Part shown: positions 10,406-23,109 of the stretch, piece after piece | Layout of the letters: the number at the start of each line of letters is the position of its first letter | Position numbering within the stretch: the stretch's first letter is position 1 | NCBI RefSeq assembly: GCF_037325665.1 | Contig: NW_027125700.1 | Span: 28,548 to 92,547, forward strand | Length of the DNA: 64,000 bases | Direction of reading: 5' to 3' | Origin: Littorina saxatilis | Taxonomy: Eukaryota; Mollusca; Gastropoda; Littorinimorpha; Littorinidae | Made by a program: the position numbers and the translations under genes | Notes under the pieces: model-generated | What the model was told of the DNA's origin: nothing | The model's database searches: none | Seen by the model: only the letters and a program-made list of their open reading frames with translations

Positions 10406-10639
10406 TTCGGCTCATTCTCTCCCTGACATGATGCCTTGGTTTTCCTTGTCTGGCGAGGAAATCGATTTTTTTACATATTTAGATTATTATCGTAATGTGC
10501 TATGAATGTAAGCAGATTCGCGATCGTCGATAATGATTTTTCATGGTGTTGTGTAATTTTTAAATTACAAAGGAATTGATATGTAAGGCAGTTTCAAGCG
10601 AGCTATTTCTCGCGGCTGTATTTACTGTGCAAACAACTC

Positions 10640-11430
10640 TAAATAGGGCATCAGTGATGCAACCATATATTACGGTCTCCTTCCGGCAGCAGTTCCAAAA
10701 GTTCGACTTGCTTTGACCTTAGAACGATGTCTTTATCATAACTGTGAAGAACAGAACGAAGATCCTGCGAATCACGGACCTCCTGAACGTTGTAACAACA
10801 ATGTACACACAAAATAATATTAAACACAAAGAAAACACCTCTCACAGAGCACGGCACAAGCATGTCATTTGGGGCACAACACATCACGTCGAACATGAAA
10901 GTCGCAGCCAGCTACGGGAAGAACTGAGTCTTCAACCTACTCTTGAACGCGTCAAGAGAGGGGCTCTGGCGAAGCTCAAGCGGCAGGGAGTTCCAGACGG
11001 AGGAATGCACGCTGACCAGCAGATGCGAGTTTCGAGCGAGGGATGTGAAGGCGGAGTGGGTCAGCAGCAGAACGAATGGGACGGTTGGAGGGCTGGGTGT
11101 ACAGGTCCAGGGAGGATTGAAGGTACTCGGAAGCAGAGTCGTTGAGACACTTGTAGACGAGAGTGGACAGTTTGTAGGAGATTCGGGTGTTGACAGGGAG
11201 CCAGTGCAATGAGCGAAGTAGGGGGGTGATGTGGTCTCGCTTCGTCTTCCTCAACGTCAGCCTGGCAGCAGCGTTCTGGACTCGTTGTAGGCCATGAATG
11301 GATGAGCCGGGGAGGCCAGCCAGAAGGGAGTTGCAGTAGTCCAGACGACTGAAGATGAGGGAGAAAACCAGCTTGACACAGGCGTCGTGGGTGAGGTAGC
11401 GACGGATGGAGGCGATGCGTCGTAGGTGGA
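10640..11430 (-). mobile_element. L2/CR1-like LINE, 3' end of the reverse transcriptase
   Basis: The minus strand encodes the region after the polymerase motifs: FSRLDYCNSLLAGLP, LQRVQNAAARL, LLRSLHWLPVNTRISYK, then (after a frame change near 10975) a short end with TQFFP before a stop. The thumb/C-terminal pattern SRLDYCN...LHWLPV is typical of L2/CR1-group LINEs. The 5' part is missing (truncated near 11430). The ~250 bp after the stop is probably its 3' UTR. Confidence 0.8.
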
Positions 11431-12181
11431 AAAAGCCAAACAACACACATACAAACCAGTGTAGACATAGTGCATGAGAGGAAGGGGTTTTCAAAATGAG
11501 GCAACGGTACAGGGGCTGGCCAGGCGGGGGATGGGTAGAGGGTTCGGTAGGGGGGGGGGTGGTTGGGGAGGGGGGAGACTCGCCCACCAGCTGCTGTTGA
11601 CATTTAGAATTTGAAAGGGGTATATTTGGTCTCTAATTGAGAGAAAAAAGGTACATTTCCAGGGTAAATGGGAGGGGGGGTGCGCTAAGGAAGCAAAGGA
11701 CCCCTCCCCCCCCCCCCCCCCCGCTAGATCCACCTCTGCACATGCGCACACGAACACAAACATTAAGTTCCCCACCTCAAATTTTGATTCTTAATATCAG
11801 TTTGGACACTTGGGACTTCCAAAATATCTGGTCTGTAAGGAATATTTTTTAAAACATTCAATTTACCATGTCCATGACAATTCTACCTCTTTTGGATGAG
11901 AAAACGTCTGCACCTTTGGGTTCTACATTCCTACTCTCTTTTTTGATGAACGGTGTATTAATCTAGCCTCATGTGACGTATGCACTTGCATTTTCCCAAC
12001 CCCACTAAAACAAGAATCGCTGACCTCATGTTTTGTCGATATCTGTGACGGAGAAAAAGAGTTATCTTTTCTTGGTTTTGGTTTGGTCCTCGCTACTTCT
12101 GTGTCTATGATTAACATAGACGAAGACGAGGAAACAGTCGGATTTGAAAAATGCAGATACAAATGCCGTGTGAGGCTAGAT
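11431..12181. mobile_element. Non-coding stretch with a 220-bp MITE (11961-12181)
   Basis: The MITE has imperfect ~35-bp inverted ends beginning ATCTAGCCTCA and containing TGCATTTT. 11431-11960 holds G/C-runs and AT-rich DNA with nothing I recognise. Confidence 0.6.
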
Positions 12182-12219
12182 GAGACAAAATAAATGTTAA
12201 AATTCAGGTGTAGACTTAT

Positions 12220-12688
<469 letters not shown>

Positions 12689-12744
12689 AGAGACAGGTCG
12701 GTTTCAGCGCAGCTCTGTCAATTTCTTCCACTTATCTCGCCAAA

Positions 12745-13843
12745 ATGACCTTTGCTGGACTACCAGCTCATGTGCAGGCTATCCTGACCACTCTCCTTGC
12801 TGACCACCAAGTCAAGCCCTGGAAAGTTGCAGGGGAGGGAGAGGTCACCGTTTTCATCCTTCGCCTCAACCAAAGCCTACTTGACCCAGGCCCCACCATT
12901 GCTGTGCCGACCGGCCGGTGGAAGAAACAGTCGGCAGCGCAGACCCTCCGCGACAGAAGACGAGCGGAGCAGAGAAAAGCACAGGTGGGCATGGATCATA
13001 ACAACGCATCCCTTCATTTGTCAACAGAATTAAGTGCCATTAGTAGAAATGATGAAAATCAAGATGTAAACAATGGAACAGAAAGTGTAGTGACACCTGA
13101 CTGTCAAACAACAGAACGCCAGTCAGGAATGCGCACGTGCCTCACGCAGCCTACCCCCAGCCCAGTGCAGCACGTGCCTCACGCAGCCTACCCCCAGCCC
13201 AGTGCAGCACGTGCCTCACGCAGCCTACCCCCAGCCCAGTGCAGCACGTGCCTCACGCAGCCTACCCCCAGCCCAGTGCAGCACGTGCCTCACGCAGCCT
13301 ACCCCCAGCCCAGTGCAGCACGTGCCTCACGCAGCCTACCCCCAGCCCAGTGCAGCACGTGCCTCACGCAGCCTACCCCCAGCCCAGTGCAGCACGTGCC
13401 TCACGCAGCCTACCCCCAGCCCAGTGCAGCACGTGCCTCACGCAGCCTACCCCCAGCCCAGTGCAGCACGTGCCTCACGCAGCCTACCCCCAGCCCAGTG
13501 CAGCACGTGCCTCACGCAGCCTACCCCCAGCCCAGCGCAGCACATGCCTTCTCACAGTGACACTGCTGTGACTTTCACGTGCGATACTGTCAGTTCAGGT
13601 GTTGCCTGTGTTGATCAGATTTCAAACGACACAGTGTCGCAGGCAGAAGACGAAACAACAGTAGCGGAACTTGCAGCAACAGATCGCGAGTTCGAACCCG
13701 ATGAGGTGTACGATCTTGTTGTGAAGAATGTATACTGGTCAAGTAAGTCAAAGCTGTTGAACAGAAACAATAAACCGCGTACTAAGGAAAGCAGTGTGTC
13801 AAAAGAAAGGAGGCAAGAAACAGTTGACCACAATCGGAGATGA
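12745..13843 (+). CDS. Unrecognised ORF with basic motif and internal minisatellite
   Basis: From ATG 12745 the ORF encodes a non-repetitive N-terminal part ([20 protein letters not shown]..., then [20 protein letters not shown] at residues ~60-80). It then enters a Pro/Ser/Ala/His-rich stretch made by a 37-bp minisatellite and stops at 13560. A second open frame continues to 13843 with an acidic, then basic, end ([30 protein letters not shown]). The basic W-K-K...RRDRRRAE-like motif resembles, from memory, accessory ORFs of marine invertebrate retroelements, and LINEs follow directly downstream. I cannot name the family. It could equally be a host-derived orphan. There is no splice evidence. 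Confidence 0.4.
13134..13540. repeat. 37-bp minisatellite, 11 copies, inside an ORF
   Basis: The unit is CACGTGCCTCACGCAGCC followed by TACCCCCAGCCCAGTGCAG. Exactly 11 nearly identical units fit between 13134 and 13540. 37 is not a multiple of three, so three units read as a 37-residue repeat. Confidence 0.95.
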
Positions 13844-14304
13844 TTACGTATTGACATACGATTGTAAAACAGCACAGACACTGACGTTATGAAGGTACCA
13901 ATTCACTGCCCCATATGGCTTTTTGACCAATCAGGACGGATTCTAGGTGACCTGTTAAATGTTATAACGTTCAGGCAGGGACCCTTTTTGTTTATCAAGC
14001 TAAAAATTGACAAAACAAAGTAACAATTTAAATCAACAAGATCAGAGTGATTTATTCTACAGAATGACACTTCAAATGCTGTCAGATTATCTAAAGATAA
14101 TACCGATAAGCGAGTTTTGTCGGTGGGTGCTTTACGGAACAGCAAGGTACTGCCCATCCTCTGAGTGTGAAATGCCGACCCCCTCACTTGAAATCTAAAT
14201 TACCTAAGTTCGAAAAATCAAGTGAAATTGCGTCACTCGCGTTACGTCAAATGTATCTTTACGTCATTTCCGATCCGTCTTGAGTCGGTTCGAAATACGC
14301 GCGC
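13844..14304. other. Non-coding, nothing recognised
   Basis: AT-rich DNA between the orphan ORF and the next LINE. I see no gene, RNA or repeat structure I can support. Confidence 0.4.
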
Positions 14305-15445
14305 ATTTGAAAAAGTAAGACGAACAGTTATGTGTAAAGAAAAAGATTATGGTGGTTTGAATATGATAAACGTAGTACATATGCACAACTCATTTATGAT
14401 TTCCTGGCTTGTTAATTTGCATAACTCCACACAAAAGTATTGGTCTGTTATTCCAAGATATTGTCTGGCATGTCTGGGCATTGGTTTATCGTGCTTTGAC
14501 TCAAACGCATCTTCGAAAACGATGAATGGCCTCAATAGTTGCAGATCATTGTTTTGGAAACAAGTGTTATTAACTTGGCTTGACAATAAAAGTGTTTTAT
14601 GTGAAAAGTATAATTTTGAACCAGTACATTTGAAGGACCAATGCATTTGGAACAATATGAATATTCAATTTAAACATAAATGCCTATTTTTTAAAGATTT
14701 TATAAAACATAATATCTCATTTGTAAAGGATGTCATGAATGAAAATGGTATTATTATTTATTTTGAAGATTTATGCCAAAAAGTGGGTTATACACCATCC
14801 ATACAGTTTGAATACAATGCATTATGCACAGCACTTTAATCCAGACGTACAGACACATTACCATATCAATATTTTACATTGCAGGATTTCATTATTATTG
14901 GTGGAAACATAACAGCAAAGTTTATTAGAGCATGTTTAATTGATCTTGATGTCCAGATTCCGAGTGCCTGTGATTTTTGGAAACGCAAACATAATGTAGA
15001 TTTGGATAAGAGAAACTGGTTATTGGCTGTTAACAGCACAAAAGAAGAAAGATTACGTCTGCTGCACTGGAAATTATTACATAGAATATATCAAACCAAA
15101 ATTTTATTAAACAAAATGGGATTACGAACATCGAATAAATGTGAATTTTGTAATGAATTAGACACCCTTGAACATTTCTTTTTTAGTTGCCAAGAGGTGA
15201 TGAAGGGTTGGAAAATATGTAAAGATTTTGTTTATAAGAAAATACATGTTGCCATTATTTTGAATGAAGAAAATGTATTTTTTGGTTATTTTAGGGAACG
15301 TTTGAAAAATGATTATATTTATTTTGTGAATTATTGTATTTTAATCACCAACATGACCATTGGAAAATTTAAATATGGGAAAAAGTTAGATTTGGGGGTA
15401 TTATTGGAAACTGAGCTGAACATTAGGAATAAATTTATGTTATAA
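14305..15445 (+). mobile_element. L1/Tx1-like LINE, 3' end of ORF2 (5' truncated)
   Basis: Two open segments (14305-14839 and 14879-15445) encode the C-terminal domain after the reverse transcriptase: KDYGGLNMINV, LFWKQVLLTWLDN, LLHWKLLHRIYQTKILLNKM, then a zinc-knuckle-like CEFCNELDTLEHFFFSC. One interruption separates the segments near 14840. It stops at TAA 15443-15445. The same domain occurs in the opposite LINE that ends near 15.7 kb. The endonuclease and polymerase are absent. Confidence 0.8.
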
Positions 15446-15569
15446 ACATATTAGTTTACTGATAAAGTTTGTTGATTTAAAAATGTACACATTTGACTGA
15501 GAAAAGAAAAGACCTATGAAGAAGGTTTGCTCCAAGCCACACACACACACACTCACACACACACACACA

Positions 15570-15634
<65 letters not shown>

Positions 15635-15719
15635 ACATAAAAAGGCAAAAAATAATTGTAGTAGCAAACCTGCATGCAACTGAGGTTAAAGAAAACAAAA
15701 GAAAAAACATTTACAATTG
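15446..15719. repeat. Junction of two converging LINE ends with (CA)n
   Basis: A CA microsatellite at 15540-15634 lies between the + LINE end and the 3' UTR of the - LINE. The exact element ends cannot be placed. Confidence 0.7.
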
Positions 15720-18700
15720 TTTTTATTAAAAAAATGTACTAAATATTTGTCTTGGAACTTTGTAATCAGAAATAAATATTTTTGATCTGTGCAGTTGCCT
15801 TTCGAAGATAACAAAAAGAGGCATTGAAGCCTTGGTTTTCTTATAAATACTTATGCACATTTTAGCAACCAAAATTATACAGTTTAATTGTTTCAACAGA
15901 GTTGCATGCATTTTTCGATTTTTAACTCCAAACATGATTTCATGCACAGTTAACTTTATCTGTTTATCCAAGTGTACCCAAATACAAAATTTGTTTCCAA
16001 AACTCAAGCACCACTGGGCAAAAGAAAAAAAAAGTGTTCTATATAAGTCAATGCTATTACTACAGTGTGAACAATATTGTCTTCCACAACTTTTATTTTA
16101 CATAACATAATACTTGTGGGGTAAATATTGTGAAGTAATTTCCATTGTAATACTCGTAGCCTTGTCTCTTTAACTGATTCAAAACTCATCAGCCAATTTT
16201 TCTTGTCAATTTCATAATTAAATTTCCTCTTCCCAAATTCAATTGCACACGGTTCAACAAGTTTCATGCTTACTAATTCTTTTCTGAACTGTTGTGCTTT
16301 GTGTACTTTCTTACCACGATAAGAGGGGATATCCATCAAATCAATTTCTTCCTTTCCGTGCATAATCTTAATAATAACATTTACAACAACAGCACGAACC
16401 ATGTTATATTCCAAAATTCTCTGTGTGGATTTTCCTAAAACACCACAAATGAACTGATAGGAAACAAACTCTTGTCTATGTAAAACATCATATACGCTAA
16501 CAAGACCCTTTCTTGCCCAATCTTCAAAATACAGTACATTTCCAGCATAAACAAAATATTGGTTATTCCATAAAAGCGGATTAAATAAGTTATCATCAAT
16601 ACATACATTGTTATCAAGCCAGGTTTTCAAGACAGTTTTCCAAAATTTGGATTTGACAAGTTCACTCCCTTTTAATCGTCGAAAATCAACATTTGAATAA
16701 AAACATTGACAATTTGAGCCGTACATTGATAACACTGACTTTGGCACATATTTCCACTTATCTGTGACTTCGCGGGATGTCAGTCTGACAAGCCCATTGT
16801 AATAAAAAGGAAAGCTGCATGTGTTTCAAATCAATCATATTTAAGCCACCATTTTCTATATCACTACACAATATTATCCTCTTAACTTTTTCAAATGCTT
16901 TTTTACATTTAGTCAAGTTTTGACTAAATGTTTTAACATAGATGGGGGAATCGAGACGAGGGTCGTGTGTGTGTGTCTGTCTGTCTGTCTGTGTGTGTAG
17001 AGCGATTCAGACTAAACTACTGGACCGATCTTTATGAAATTTAACATGAGAGTTCCTGGGTATAATATCCTCAGACTTTTTTTTTTCATTTTTTTGATAA
17101 ATGTCTTTGATGACGTCATATCCGGCTTTTCGTGAAAGTTAAGGCGGCACTGTCACGCTCTCATTTTTCAAGCAAATTGGTTGAAATTTTGGTCAAGTAA
17201 TCTCCGACAAAGCCCGGACTTCGGTATTGCATTTCAGCTTGGTGGCTTAAACATTAATTAATGACTTTGGTCATTAAAAATCTGAAAATTGTAAAAAAAA
17301 TTATTGTTTTTATAAAACGATCCAAATTTACGTTCATCTTATTCTCCATCATTTTCTGATTCCAAAAACATATAAATATGTTATATTTGGATTAAAAACA
17401 AGCTCTGAAAATTAAAAATATAAAAAATTATGATCAAAATTAAATTTTCGAAATCAATTTAAAAACACTTTCATCTTATTCCTTGTCGGTTCCTGATTCC
17501 AAAACCATATAGATATGATATGTTTGGATTGAAAACACGCTCAGAAAGTTAAAACGAAGAGAGGTACAGAAAAGCGTGCTATCCTTCTCAGCGCAACTAC
17601 TACCCCGCTCTTCTTGTCAATTTCACTGCCTTTGCCATGAGCGGTGGACTGACGATGCTACGAGTATACGGTCTTGCTGCGTTGCATTGCGTTCCGTTTC
17701 ATTCTGTGAGTTCGACAGCTACTTGACTAAATGTTGTATTTTCGCCTTACGCGACTTGTTATTATTTTCTTTCTTTTTCCATACAAATCTAAACAACAGT
17801 CTATTAACTTCTGCTAATACATTATCAGGGATTACAAATGCCTGCATATAATAAACAAATTGGGAAATCAAAAACGTTTTAATTACAATAATTTTACCCA
17901 TAATACTCAAATTTCTTTTCTCCCATGCTGAAATCAAGCGCTTAACAGACGTAATTCGCTCTGTCCAATTTTCCTCAACATCAGAGGCTGATCTGTCATT
18001 ACAAAAATAAATTTCCAAAATCCTTAATTTTTTCTTCCATTTAAAATCATAAAAGGTGTCTTGACAATGTTTCTGACTTCCTAACCACATGGCTTCGCAT
18101 TTCGACAAATTCAACTTTACTCCGGAAACGTAATAAAAAGAATCAAAAATCAATAAGGCATGTTTTAAATCCGTTTCACTTTTCAAAAATAACGTAACAT
18201 CGTCAGCATACAAAGCAATTTTTAACATATCATCCAAAAACCTATCATTAAAGCAATGCAAATTCAAAATACCTTTAACATTCTTACTCTGCCTTATCTT
18301 AATGGCTAATAACTCAATTGGCAAAACAAAGGCTAAAGGCGAGAACAGACATCCCTGACGGATTCCAGACTCCACTGGAAATAATCAGACAACCAGCCTG
18401 CATAATTAACAGAGCTCTTGGCATCTTTCATCCAAACTTGGACCCAAGTTACAAACTCCGGGCCAAACCCAATTTTTTTTTTAAACATTGATCATAAAGT
18501 CTTTTGAAATACAGTCAAATGCATGAAACATGTCAATGGTAACCAAAAGACCTGGTTTATCTTGCACATCCATTTGATCTATAACATCATCAATCAATCT
18601 TAATAAAGATGATACTTGCCTCCCTTTAATATATCCAACCTGATCAGGATTAATCACATTATGTACAACTTTGTTCATGCGCAGAGCCAAACACTTAGCC

Positions 18701-20670
18701 AGTAATGTATAATCACTGCTGGTTAATGAAATTGGACCCCAATTATTTAATTCATCTCTTGGAAGGTTTTTACCTTTATGAATTAACACAATGACAGCAT
18801 TTCTTTGAAACGCAGACAAGCTACCATTCTCAAATGCTGCTGAAAAAGAACGTAATATAAATATACTCACTCGGGACCAAAATACTTTAATAAATTCAAT
18901 TGTAATGCCATCATAGCCTGGGGAAGAACCATTTTTCATTTGTTTTAGTGCGTGTAACAGTTCACTGGCAGTTAAAGGACCCTCGCAGATGTTTTTCTCT
19001 TTGTCAGAAGGAGAAGGAACGCTGCAGCCTTGCAAAAAATCATCAACATTACCAACATTATCTTCTGTATGTATTTTCTTTTTATATAAATTCATAAAAT
19101 ATGTTTTTTGCACACTGTGTATTTGTTTTTGATCTGTACACACTCTCCCTTCATCATTTTTCACGCGATCCATAACATTTGCATTTGCACGTGCTTTTTC
19201 CAAACCCAAACAGTATTCCGTGGTTTTCTCCCCTTCCTCGACCCATTTAGCGCGAGCTCTAACCTGAGCGGCTCGTGCTTTTTTTTATTTCCATCAACTC
19301 AAGTTGCATTTTCACGTGTTCACGCTTTGCTTGGATATCATTGCAGTGAGGATTTGTACTTAGATAAACGTCTAAATCATTCAGTTTGTTACACAAATGT
19401 GCAGCTTCATTTCGCCTTTGACACTGTTTATTTTTACAATAATTAATGGTAAACTCTTTTATTTTAACTTTTAACATTTCCCAGTCCAGTTGACAATCCA
19501 ATTCTTCACTACAAAATCCATCAATAAAAGTATTCATTTCATTGACATAATCAATATCTTCCAACATCAAATTATTGAACTTCCAAAAACCTTTGCCTCG
19601 TACAATCTCACATACTTTCATTCGAACCAGGCATCCTCTATGGTCTGAAAAAGGAACACTTACGATGCCACAATCAAAATTCAAATCAAAAATACCTGAA
19701 CTAACCAAAATATAATCTAGTCGTCTGGCAATAAACGGAGACTTTCTTGACCAGGTAAATTCCTTTATATCCGGGTTGAAAAACCTCCAAACATCATACA
19801 AATTACATGTGTTAACCACATCATTAAATTTTGCAACGTTATCCCCTGAATGATTCTCGCCAGCTGTAACATCCTTTTCATTGTTCAAAACACAGTTAAA
19901 ATCACCACACACTATGATCTCATCGCATTCAAAACTTTTAATTGTTTGCGTCAACTCATCAAACAATTTAACTTTTTCTTTTGTTTCGTTAGGTGCATAC
20001 ACATTTACAATTACAACTGATTTATTTTGTATTCTAATACATGTCGCTAAAATTCTCTTTGACGAATACAACACAGAGACATCTTCACAAACATTCTTTC
20101 CAAACAAAATCATTTGACCGGCGCTGTGCGATGTCCCTTCATGGAACACAAAACCATTCTTCCATTCTTGCATCCAGTCATCAGACACACTCCCTGTTAT
20201 GTAAGTCCCCTGTAAACATATTATATCATATTGCCTTTGTTTAAGAAAAGTGAACACCGATTTTCTTTTCAGTTTTGATCTAACCCCTCTAACGTTCAGA
20301 GAGAAAACGTTCAATGAAGTCGAGGTCATAAGGAAAGTCCGTGGGCAATAACGGGGTCGTTATCCGTGTGGCACGTGCGATCATTTATTGTCATACTTGC
20401 CCTGCTTTCCAGCTGTGTTGCTGGACTGCGGGGAATCCCCGCCCTCACGTGACCGCTTGGGAGTGGACGATCGCTGTCTCGGTAGAAAGTCAATGGTAGC
20501 TTGCTTGTCTCTCGCTTGTCTGTCTTTGTTGCCTTTACCTTTACCGTTCTTGTTGGCGTTCGATGAAGCTGCACGAATGGGGGTGGAGAGGGGAAGGCCT
20601 GGAGTCGAGGAAGCGACGGGGGGAGGGAGGATGGGGACAGAGTCCTCGAACTTCTCGCTTTCGGCGTTGT
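15720..20670 (-). mobile_element. L1/Tx1-like LINE, nearly complete ORF2, interrupted
   Basis: Reading leftward: the end of an ORF1-like protein (about 20660-20395, basic, ending KQGKYDNK then TGA); an AP-endonuclease domain (20329-19259) with NVRGVRSKL, GDFNCVLNN, RRLDYILVS and SDHRG; reverse transcriptase (19209-18481 and 18375-17765) with NGSSPGYDGITIEF, DYTLLAKCLALRM, IDMFHAFD and the catalytic YADD; then a C-terminal domain (16860-16004) with LQWKLLHNIYPT. The element is inactive. Frames break between the endonuclease and RT and near 18376-18480, the usual endonuclease QET motif reads QGT, and a 0.86 kb repeat is inserted at 16903-17760. It is truncated at its 5' end in ORF1. Confidence 0.88.
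16903..17760 (+). mobile_element. Helentron-like repeat, copy d (full length), inside the LINE
   Basis: Complete copy: TTTTACATTTAGTCAAG at the left, a short GT/CTGT microsatellite, CGATTCAGACTAAACTACTG, CTTTGATGACGTCATATCCG, two TATAAATATGTTATAT-type segments, ACTTGACTAAATGT and the terminal TTACGCGACTTG. It lies between T-rich target DNA on both sides, consistent with T-T insertion. It splits the LINE ORF2 after the RT thumb. Confidence 0.75.
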
Positions 20671-20679
20671 AAAATAGTT

Positions 20680-21632
20680 TTGATACACATTCAGCAAAAA
20701 TTAAATACAGAAAAAATCACAAAGGGTCCATTAAGTCTCAGGAAACATAAATACACGCATACAGGAAAAAAAAAATGGGTAGCGCCGTATGTATGGCAGC
20801 TCGCTTTCCCCGGGGAGAAAGCAGCTCGAATTTCCATGAGGGTAACCTCACTGGACTGTAAATCTTATCCAATCCAATCCAATCCAATATTAGGAGCCTG
20901 GGCGCCTAATATGGATCAGTGAAGCGGCCTTCACGAATCACTGTAAAAAGCCCCCTATATTTCAAAATAACATGATACAAATTAGTGTACAAGTCAGCCT
21001 AATCAAAATATGCTCTAGATTTATCTGTTTCGGGTTGATGAGAGCATTATTTGAAGCACACCAGGAAACTAAAGAAGCTTATCAAAAACAGGGTGAAAAT
21101 AAGTGAAATTATCAACTTCCACGAAAAGAAGACTTTTCGTTGCATTTTTTTTAAATCTCGAGGGCTAGTTATAGGTTATTACCAGCAAGCTTCTTTATGA
21201 ATTAATGAAAATAGCCTTTAGCTTTTATTTTCTTCGATTTGTTGAAGGTGGTCCATATTAGGGGACTCGGACATACTTTGAGATTTTGCTATTATTTTTT
21301 GTTTGCAGTAGAAACTCAGGGTCAACACTGCTAAAATGTAACAAATACGGTTTTAGCTGTCATATATGTTTCTGTTTGATAAAAGCTTTGGCTGTAGACA
21401 GAAACGAGTCCGTTTTAGGCGGCAAATTTAGAGTGAACGCTGCCAAAAGTGAAAAAAGAGAAAAAGCCTAACGGTTTTGAGATTTGTGTTTCTGCAACTG
21501 TTTTGACATGTGCAAGTTATCCGAAGAGGGTGAATACAGCGAATACAACTTTTTTGAGCGCTCTAGCGCCGTTAGTTGGTGGTGGTTCATATTAGGAGCC
21601 GGTCCATATTACTATTAGGAGCCCTTCCCCTA
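20680..21632 (+). mobile_element. DNA transposon/MITE family C (GGGGAAGGGCTCC ends), copy 1
   Basis: The right end is GGTCCATATTAGGAGCCCTT then CCCCTA, the inverse of the left end of the copy at 59193. The left end is lost at the LINE boundary near 20680. Internal GGTCCATATTAGG-type motifs recur. No transposase is seen. A SINE 3' end (20729-20890) is nested inside. TA at the ends suggests a Tc1/mariner-type target duplication. Confidence 0.7.
20729..20890 (+). repeat. SINE S2 3' end with CCAAT tail, nested in family C
   Basis: The sequence from CAGGAAACATAAATACACGC through GGTAGCGCCGTATG and GAGGGTAACCTCACTGG to a (TCCAA)n tail matches the 3' part of the SINE at 9832. It is 5' truncated and interrupts the GGGTCCATATTAGG motif of family C. 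Confidence 0.7.
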
Positions 21633-21725
21633 GTTGTCTTCTGATTGACCATAGTCTACTCAGACATGTACTTGAAAACAACCATGATTTTGCATCATCT
21701 GGGCATCGCGGAGATAATTAAATAC

Positions 21726-21823
21726 GAGACAAGAGGCGAAGCCATCAAGGCTCACGTAAAAAATCGACAAACAGTAACACAAACTCAATCACTCCGTCAC
21801 ACACACACACACACACACTCACA

Positions 21824-21885
<62 letters not shown>

Positions 21886-22183
21886 GCATAGGTGAAACTG
21901 TGCAAGAAAGCGAGACACTAGATCTAGATCTGTCTGTCTGCATGTAGCCTACTTACAGGGACACGACTGCCAACATGAGTCTCGGCCCGCTCAAAATAAT
22001 AATGACCGAGACTTTCAGTACTTCCTTCGCCTCTTACGTCATAATGTGACGTCAATGTAATGTGACGTCCTCAAATGTTAGAGTTTCTACCACAGACATA
22101 CACACGCACAAACACACACACACACACACACGCACGCACGCACGCACGCACAGACAGACAAAAGTTAGCATCGCATAAGGCTG
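21726..22183 (+). repeat. Repeat family D (GACAAGAGGCGAAGCC) with CA core, copy 1
   Basis: It starts GACAAGAGGCGAAGCC, has a CA microsatellite (21800-21878), then CTAGATCTAGATCTGTCTG, CTCGGCCCGCTCAAAATAA, TAATGTGACGTC and a CACG-rich end with CAGACAGACAAAAGTTAGC. A second copy carrying two insertions lies within 53014-54085. Class unknown. Confidence 0.65.
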
Positions 22184-22340
22184 TTCTTAACCAGACGAAC
22201 CTTTGGTTCGCGAACTAGGTTCGTGGAGTTCGGCGAACCTCAAGACTGGTTCGGCGAACTTGTCTTGGTTCTTAACCAGACGAACCTGAGTTTTCGAACT
22301 AGGTTTGGGAGGTTCGGCGAACTAGGTTCGGGGTTTGCAA
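22184..22340 (+). repeat. GGTTCGCGAAC-rich element end, left arm
   Basis: It starts GCTGTTCTTAACCAGACGAA and contains many palindromic GGTTCG/CGAACC motifs (GGTTCGCGAAC, GTTCGGCGAAC). The inverse of the same start ends at 30797. The two could be the ends of one 8.6 kb element or separate MITE remnants. Confidence 0.5.
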
Positions 22341-23109
22341 GTCATGTCTTGGGAACCTTGAAGATCGGGCCGAACCTTTGACTCTTCTGCCAAGGAGGAA
22401 GACAAATTATTGAAAAACTGAATCTCAATGGCGGACGAAATCACCCAAGTCAAAATTACATTTTCTGAGATTTTATAAAAACAACGCTTGAACGAAAAGG
22501 TAGAATGGGGACTTCCGTTCGATTTCAAGTTAAGCTTTTCACTTTTCCGAGCAAGACAACCGCTGAGAGTGAAAAAACGCCGCTGTTCGACTTCGAAATT
22601 TCCAGTCGTAGACGACCTTCGCTTCTGCAGCATTGTGTTAGTGCAGGTGAGGCAGTGTTACTCATTTCGCTGAGCTCGTTTTCGTATTGTTGTGCATTAG
22701 GATCATCTAGTATGATATGAATAAAAGCAGGAATGACTTCGGCATGTAAACGCATTGATTTTGTCGAAATCAGCACAGCAGTAAGCTAGATTCTTTCTGC
22801 TCAATTTGTTTAATTTTTTTCTTCAAAAGTTTATGACTTTGATTTTGATTGTTTGTTTATCTCATCGGCACAACATCCATCAGGCAAAATATCAATATGT
22901 TGAATAATAACGTTGAGATAAGGAAGTTCACACATTTATCTGCTTGCAACAACAATCGCAAGGACAGATCTATCTGCTTCGTTGACTGCTAGATTTTCAT
23001 TGAATTTCCCAAGTAATGATGATCTCGTTTTCAATTAGATCTGGACAGTGTTTGTGTTCTTAGAAGATTCATGATTGACCATGCAGGCTGATTGAGATCA
23101 TAACATTGT
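22341..23109. other. Possible non-coding first exon, no recognised gene
   Basis: AATGGCGGACGAAATCACC near 22429 resembles a first exon of a ubiquitously transcribed RNA, and GTGCAGGTGAGG near 22645 is a good splice donor. The frame is stopped after 16 codons. The rest is AT-rich. Confidence 0.25.

Noticed and set aside
11061-11603. Second long ORF over the 11 kb LINE
   Set aside because: Out-of-frame shadow of the reverse-transcriptase end, which has clear motifs in the other frame.
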